64,000 bases of DNA from NCBI RefSeq assembly GCF_014202765.1, contig NZ_JACHHN010000002.1, positions 558,001 through 622,000 of the forward strand, written 5' to 3'. This DNA is from Silvimonas terrae (GTDB taxonomy: Bacteria; Pseudomonadota; Gammaproteobacteria; Burkholderiales; Chitinibacteraceae). Shown in pieces: positions 61,581 through 64,000 of the stretch. The notes beneath the pieces are model-generated. The model had not been told where the DNA came from, did no database searches, and was given only the letters and a program-made list of their open reading frames with translations. Positions within the stretch are counted from its first letter, which is position 1. Every line of letters starts with the position of its first letter. The position numbers and the translations under genes were made by a program.

Positions 61581-64000
61581 ATGAGCCACCGCCGCAAACC
61601 TGCGCCACCAGCCCCCTCGCCGTCTGCCACTGTCCGTGCCGCAGCGGCAACTGAAAAAACCAAACCAAAGCGCAGCGCCAGTGTGCCGTGGCGGCAGTCC
61701 GCGTTGCTGTTTGTATCCGGTGCTGCATCCCTGGTGTATCAGGTCATCTGGGTCAAGCAGTTGGGGTTGATCGTCGGGGTGGATGTCTACGCCGTCACCA
61801 CGGCCATCAGTGCGTTTTTTCTGGGGTTAGCCCTGGGAGGCTGGTGGCTGGGGCGCTGGGCAGACCGCGTAGCGCAGCCGCTACAGTTTTACGGCACTCT
61901 GGAAGTCGCCGTCGCCGTGAGTGGCCTGGCGGGGAGCTTGTTACTGGCCCATGCCGCACCCTGGTTTGCGATAGCCCAGGACCATATTGGTCTGCTGGCG
62001 TGGTTACCCTTGTTTTTGTTGATCGGACTGCCCGCGTTTTTTATGGGCGGCACCCTGCCCGCCTTGCTCCGTGATCGGGCCCCGGCGGACGGGCGGGTCG
62101 GCGGTACTGGCGGCGTATTGTATGCAGCCAATACCCTGGGGGCCATTGCCGGCGCGCTGATTGCCACATTCTGGCTGATTCCGTTACTTGGCCTGCAAGG
62201 CACCATCCTCGCCGCGGCAACACTGAATGTGGTGCTGGCGCTCGGCAGTTTCCTGCTATCTGGCGCACCACCTACCCGCGCACCTGCGATCATCGCGCCC
62301 GAGCTTGCGCCGGCACGTCGGGCCATTTTGCTGTACGCCGCGGCCGGGGGTATTGCGCTGGGTTACGAGGTGATCTGGACGCAAAGCGTGGTGCAGTTCA
62401 TGAGCACGCGTACCTTTGCTTTTACCATGGTCTTGGTCACCTACCTGTTCGGCATCATGCTGGGCAGCGCACTCTATGCCCGTCATGCCGATCGCCTGCG
62501 CGATCCGTGGGGCGTATTTGGCGGGCTGATTGCCGCAGCCGGTGCGGTGGCGTTATTGCAGGTTGGCTTACTGGGGCCATGGTTACCTGCCACCCAAAGC
62601 AAACTGGCCAGCCTGGTGCTTGACGCAGGCGGCGGCAACCTGCTGGCCTTGTGCCTGCGCTTTGCCCTGGCGGGAGGCTATATGGTGCTGCTACCCACTG
62701 TACTGCTGGGCGCGGCATTTCCTGTCGTGTTGCGGTTAGCCGCCAATCCGGCACAGGTGGGACGCGATACCGGCAAGGTGCTGGCCCTCAATACAGCGGG
62801 CGGCATTCTGGGCACGGCGCTGACCGGCTTTGTACTGATCCCTTTGCTGGGGCTGGTTCATGCATTGTGGGTGCTGGCCCTGGCAGCTTGTGCGGTCGGC
62901 CTTGCTGCCGTCTGGCGCGGAGCCACACCGTTATCGCGCAAGGCCGTCTGGGCCATCACCCTGTTTGCCTTGATTCTGGGTTTTGTGGTGCCGGCAGACC
63001 GTTACGTGCGCCTGCTGGCGCGCACGCGCGGTGGCACATTGGTGCAGTGGGAAGAAACCGCCGCCGGTACCGTCGCCGTGCTGGAGCAAGGTCGGGGAGC
63101 GCAGCGTTTCCGGCGGTTATATATCCAGGGAGTATCCAATTCCGGCGACACCATGGCCTCGCTGCGCTATATGCGATTGCAGGCGCTGTTGCCGCTGATC
63201 ATCCATCAGGGTGAACCCCGTTCTGCCATGGTGATTGCGCTGGGCACCGGAATTACGGCCGGGGCGCTGACTCAATATCCCGGTCTGACCCACCGCGTCA
63301 CCGCTGAACTCCTGCCCGCCGTGGTCCGCGCCGTACCCGCATTCAATGGCAATTTTGATGTAGCCCATAATCCGGCCATGCAGATTCGGGTACATGACGG
63401 CCGGCAAGAACTACTGCGAAACCCGCAAAAATATGACCTGATCACCCTGGAGCCGCCACCTCCGTCGGCAGCAGGCGTAGTCAATTTGTACTCGCAGGAT
63501 TTTTACGAACTGGCGCGCAATCGCCTGCAACCTGGCGGCCTGTTTGCGCAGTGGCTACCGCTGGCAACCCAGAACGATGAAGACAGCCGCGCACTGGTGC
63601 GCAGTTTTTTGAATGCCTTCCCCTATGCCACCTTGTGGACGACCGAGCTGCATGAAATGCTGCTGGTCGGATCGGCCCAACCCATTGTGCTGAACGCTGC
63701 CAGCATCAACGCCCACTTTGCCGCGCCTGCGGTGCGCAAGGCACTGACAGAAGTGGGCATACCCTCGCCCGCTGCGCTGCTGGCCACCTGGATTACCGAC
63801 CACGCCGGGCTGGAACGTTACGCGGCACAGGCATTGCCCGTCACCGATGACCACCCGCGCATTGAATACGCCGACTGGTTGCGTCCGGGCGAATTTGCAC
63901 GTGTTTTGCCGCAATTACTCAACGTGCGCTCCCCCCTCCCTCTGATGGGTGCCGATGCAGACCTGCTTGCCCGGATAGAAACGCAGCAACAGGCCTTGAT
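61581..64000 (+). CDS. Fused membrane/spermidine synthase-like protein, 3' end outside window
   Basis: From the ATG at 61581 the frame is open to the window edge (over 800 residues). The first 40 residues are polar and basic. About ten spans follow, in two halves that each contain the repeat-like pattern YQVIWVKQLG or YEVIWTQSVV and GLALGGWWLGRWAD or GIMLGSALYARHAD. The C-terminal part is a methyltransferase-like fold of the spermidine synthase family with MVIALGTGITAGAL and YDLITLEPPPPSAAG. The family often accompanies cytochromes; activity as polyamine synthase is not certain. Confidence 0.88.
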   Translation, partial: MSHRRKPAPPAPSPSATVRAAAATEKTKPKRSASVPWRQSALLFVSGAASLVYQVIWVKQLGLIVGVDVYAVTTAISAFFLGLALGGWWLGRWADRVAQPLQFYGTLEVAVAVSGLAGSLLLAHAAPWFAIAQDHIGLLAWLPLFLLIGLPAFFMGGTLPALLRDRAPADGRVGGTGGVLYAANTLGAIAGALIATFWLIPLLGLQGTILAAATLNVVLALGSFLLSGAPPTRAPAIIAPELAPARRAILLYAAAGGIALGYEVIWTQSVVQFMSTRTFAFTMVLVTYLFGIMLGSALYARHADRLRDPWGVFGGLIAAAGAVALLQVGLLGPWLPATQSKLASLVLDAGGGNLLALCLRFALAGGYMVLLPTVLLGAAFPVVLRLAANPAQVGRDTGKVLALNTAGGILGTALTGFVLIPLLGLVHALWVLALAACAVGLAAVWRGATPLSRKAVWAITLFALILGFVVPADRYVRLLARTRGGTLVQWEETAAGTVAVLEQGRGAQRFRRLYIQGVSNSGDTMASLRYMRLQALLPLIIHQGEPRSAMVIALGTGITAGALTQYPGLTHRVTAELLPAVVRAVPAFNGNFDVAHNPAMQIRVHDGRQELLRNPQKYDLITLEPPPPSAAGVVNLYSQDFYELARNRLQPGGLFAQWLPLATQNDEDSRALVRSFLNAFPYATLWTTELHEMLLVGSAQPIVLNAASINAHFAAPAVRKALTEVGIPSPAALLATWITDHAGLERYAAQALPVTDDHPRIEYADWLRPGEFARVLPQLLNVRSPLPLMGADADLLARIETQQQAL

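Overview
The window reads as a piece of a proteobacterial, most likely betaproteobacterial, chromosome (GC-rich host genes, an E. coli-like XerCD/dif sequence, a type VI secretion locus). A Neisseriales-type genus would fit, but this is an inference from gene style only. It splits into host DNA at both ends and a dense stack of mobile DNA between about 11.65 and 57.9 kb.

1-11.6 kb: a type VI secretion (T6SS) locus with divergent arms: tssE (cut by the window edge), hcp, tssC and tssB on the minus strand, and tssJ, tssK, tssL, tssM and tssA on the plus strand, the last four overlapping or nearly so. Directly after tssA lies an orphan 252-aa gene with an LSGC-plus-His signature like the CNF1/BLF1 glutamine deamidases, a good effector candidate.

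11.65-48.2 kb: two prophages related to the tailless, membrane-containing PM2 (Corticoviridae) group. The left one is a remnant (packaging ATPase, two cargo genes, a 31-aa membrane protein, the first codons of the capsid gene, then a deletion to a dif-like site at 14239-14266). The right one runs from that site to a second dif-like site at 48214-48241. It has a repressor, small early genes, a superfamily I rolling-circle Rep, packaging ATPase, a double jelly-roll type capsid protein, several one-span membrane proteins, a collar-domain protein and a lytic transglycosylase. Both copies carry unrelated minus-strand cargo at exactly the same place between the ATPase and the 31-aa gene: two membrane/coiled-coil proteins in one, an FRG-domain protein in the other.

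20.3-42.2 kb: a 21,886-bp Tn3-family transposon of the Tn4651 type (tnpA, tnpS, tnpT) sits inside the capsid gene with a perfect 5-bp target duplication (TGCAG) and about 34-bp inverted ends. Removing it and one TGCAG copy restores a 264-codon capsid frame and a prophage of about 12.1 kb. Its cargo is in two blocks: a left block with possible defence or nucleic-acid genes (NYN domain, DUF2971, 3'-5' exonuclease, OLD nuclease) and a right block with a secreted hydrolase pair, NAD(P)-binding protein, carboxymuconolactone decarboxylase-cupin fusion, LysR regulator, two aldo/keto reductases and a flavodoxin.

48.2-56.0 kb: a filamentous (inovirus-type) prophage in canonical order: RstA-like Rep, ssDNA-binding-like protein, small proteins, pVIII-like coat, terminator, pIII-like adsorption protein, pVI-like protein and Zot/pI. 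A 13-bp operator-like palindrome (CGTAAC-N-GTTACG) recurs at five places in it. A dif-like half site lies at 55984-56011. An intact gene resembling Xer activation factors (XafT/DUF3653) is next to the dif site at 48.2 kb, and two decayed copies lie at 56.95 and 57.8 kb, suggesting earlier dif-integrated elements that have mostly been lost.

58-64 kb: host genes: an eight-CxxCH multihaem cytochrome with HEAT and TPR regions, a secreted HAD phosphatase and the start of a membrane-anchored spermidine synthase-like protein that runs off the window. I saw no tRNA, rRNA or CRISPR array.
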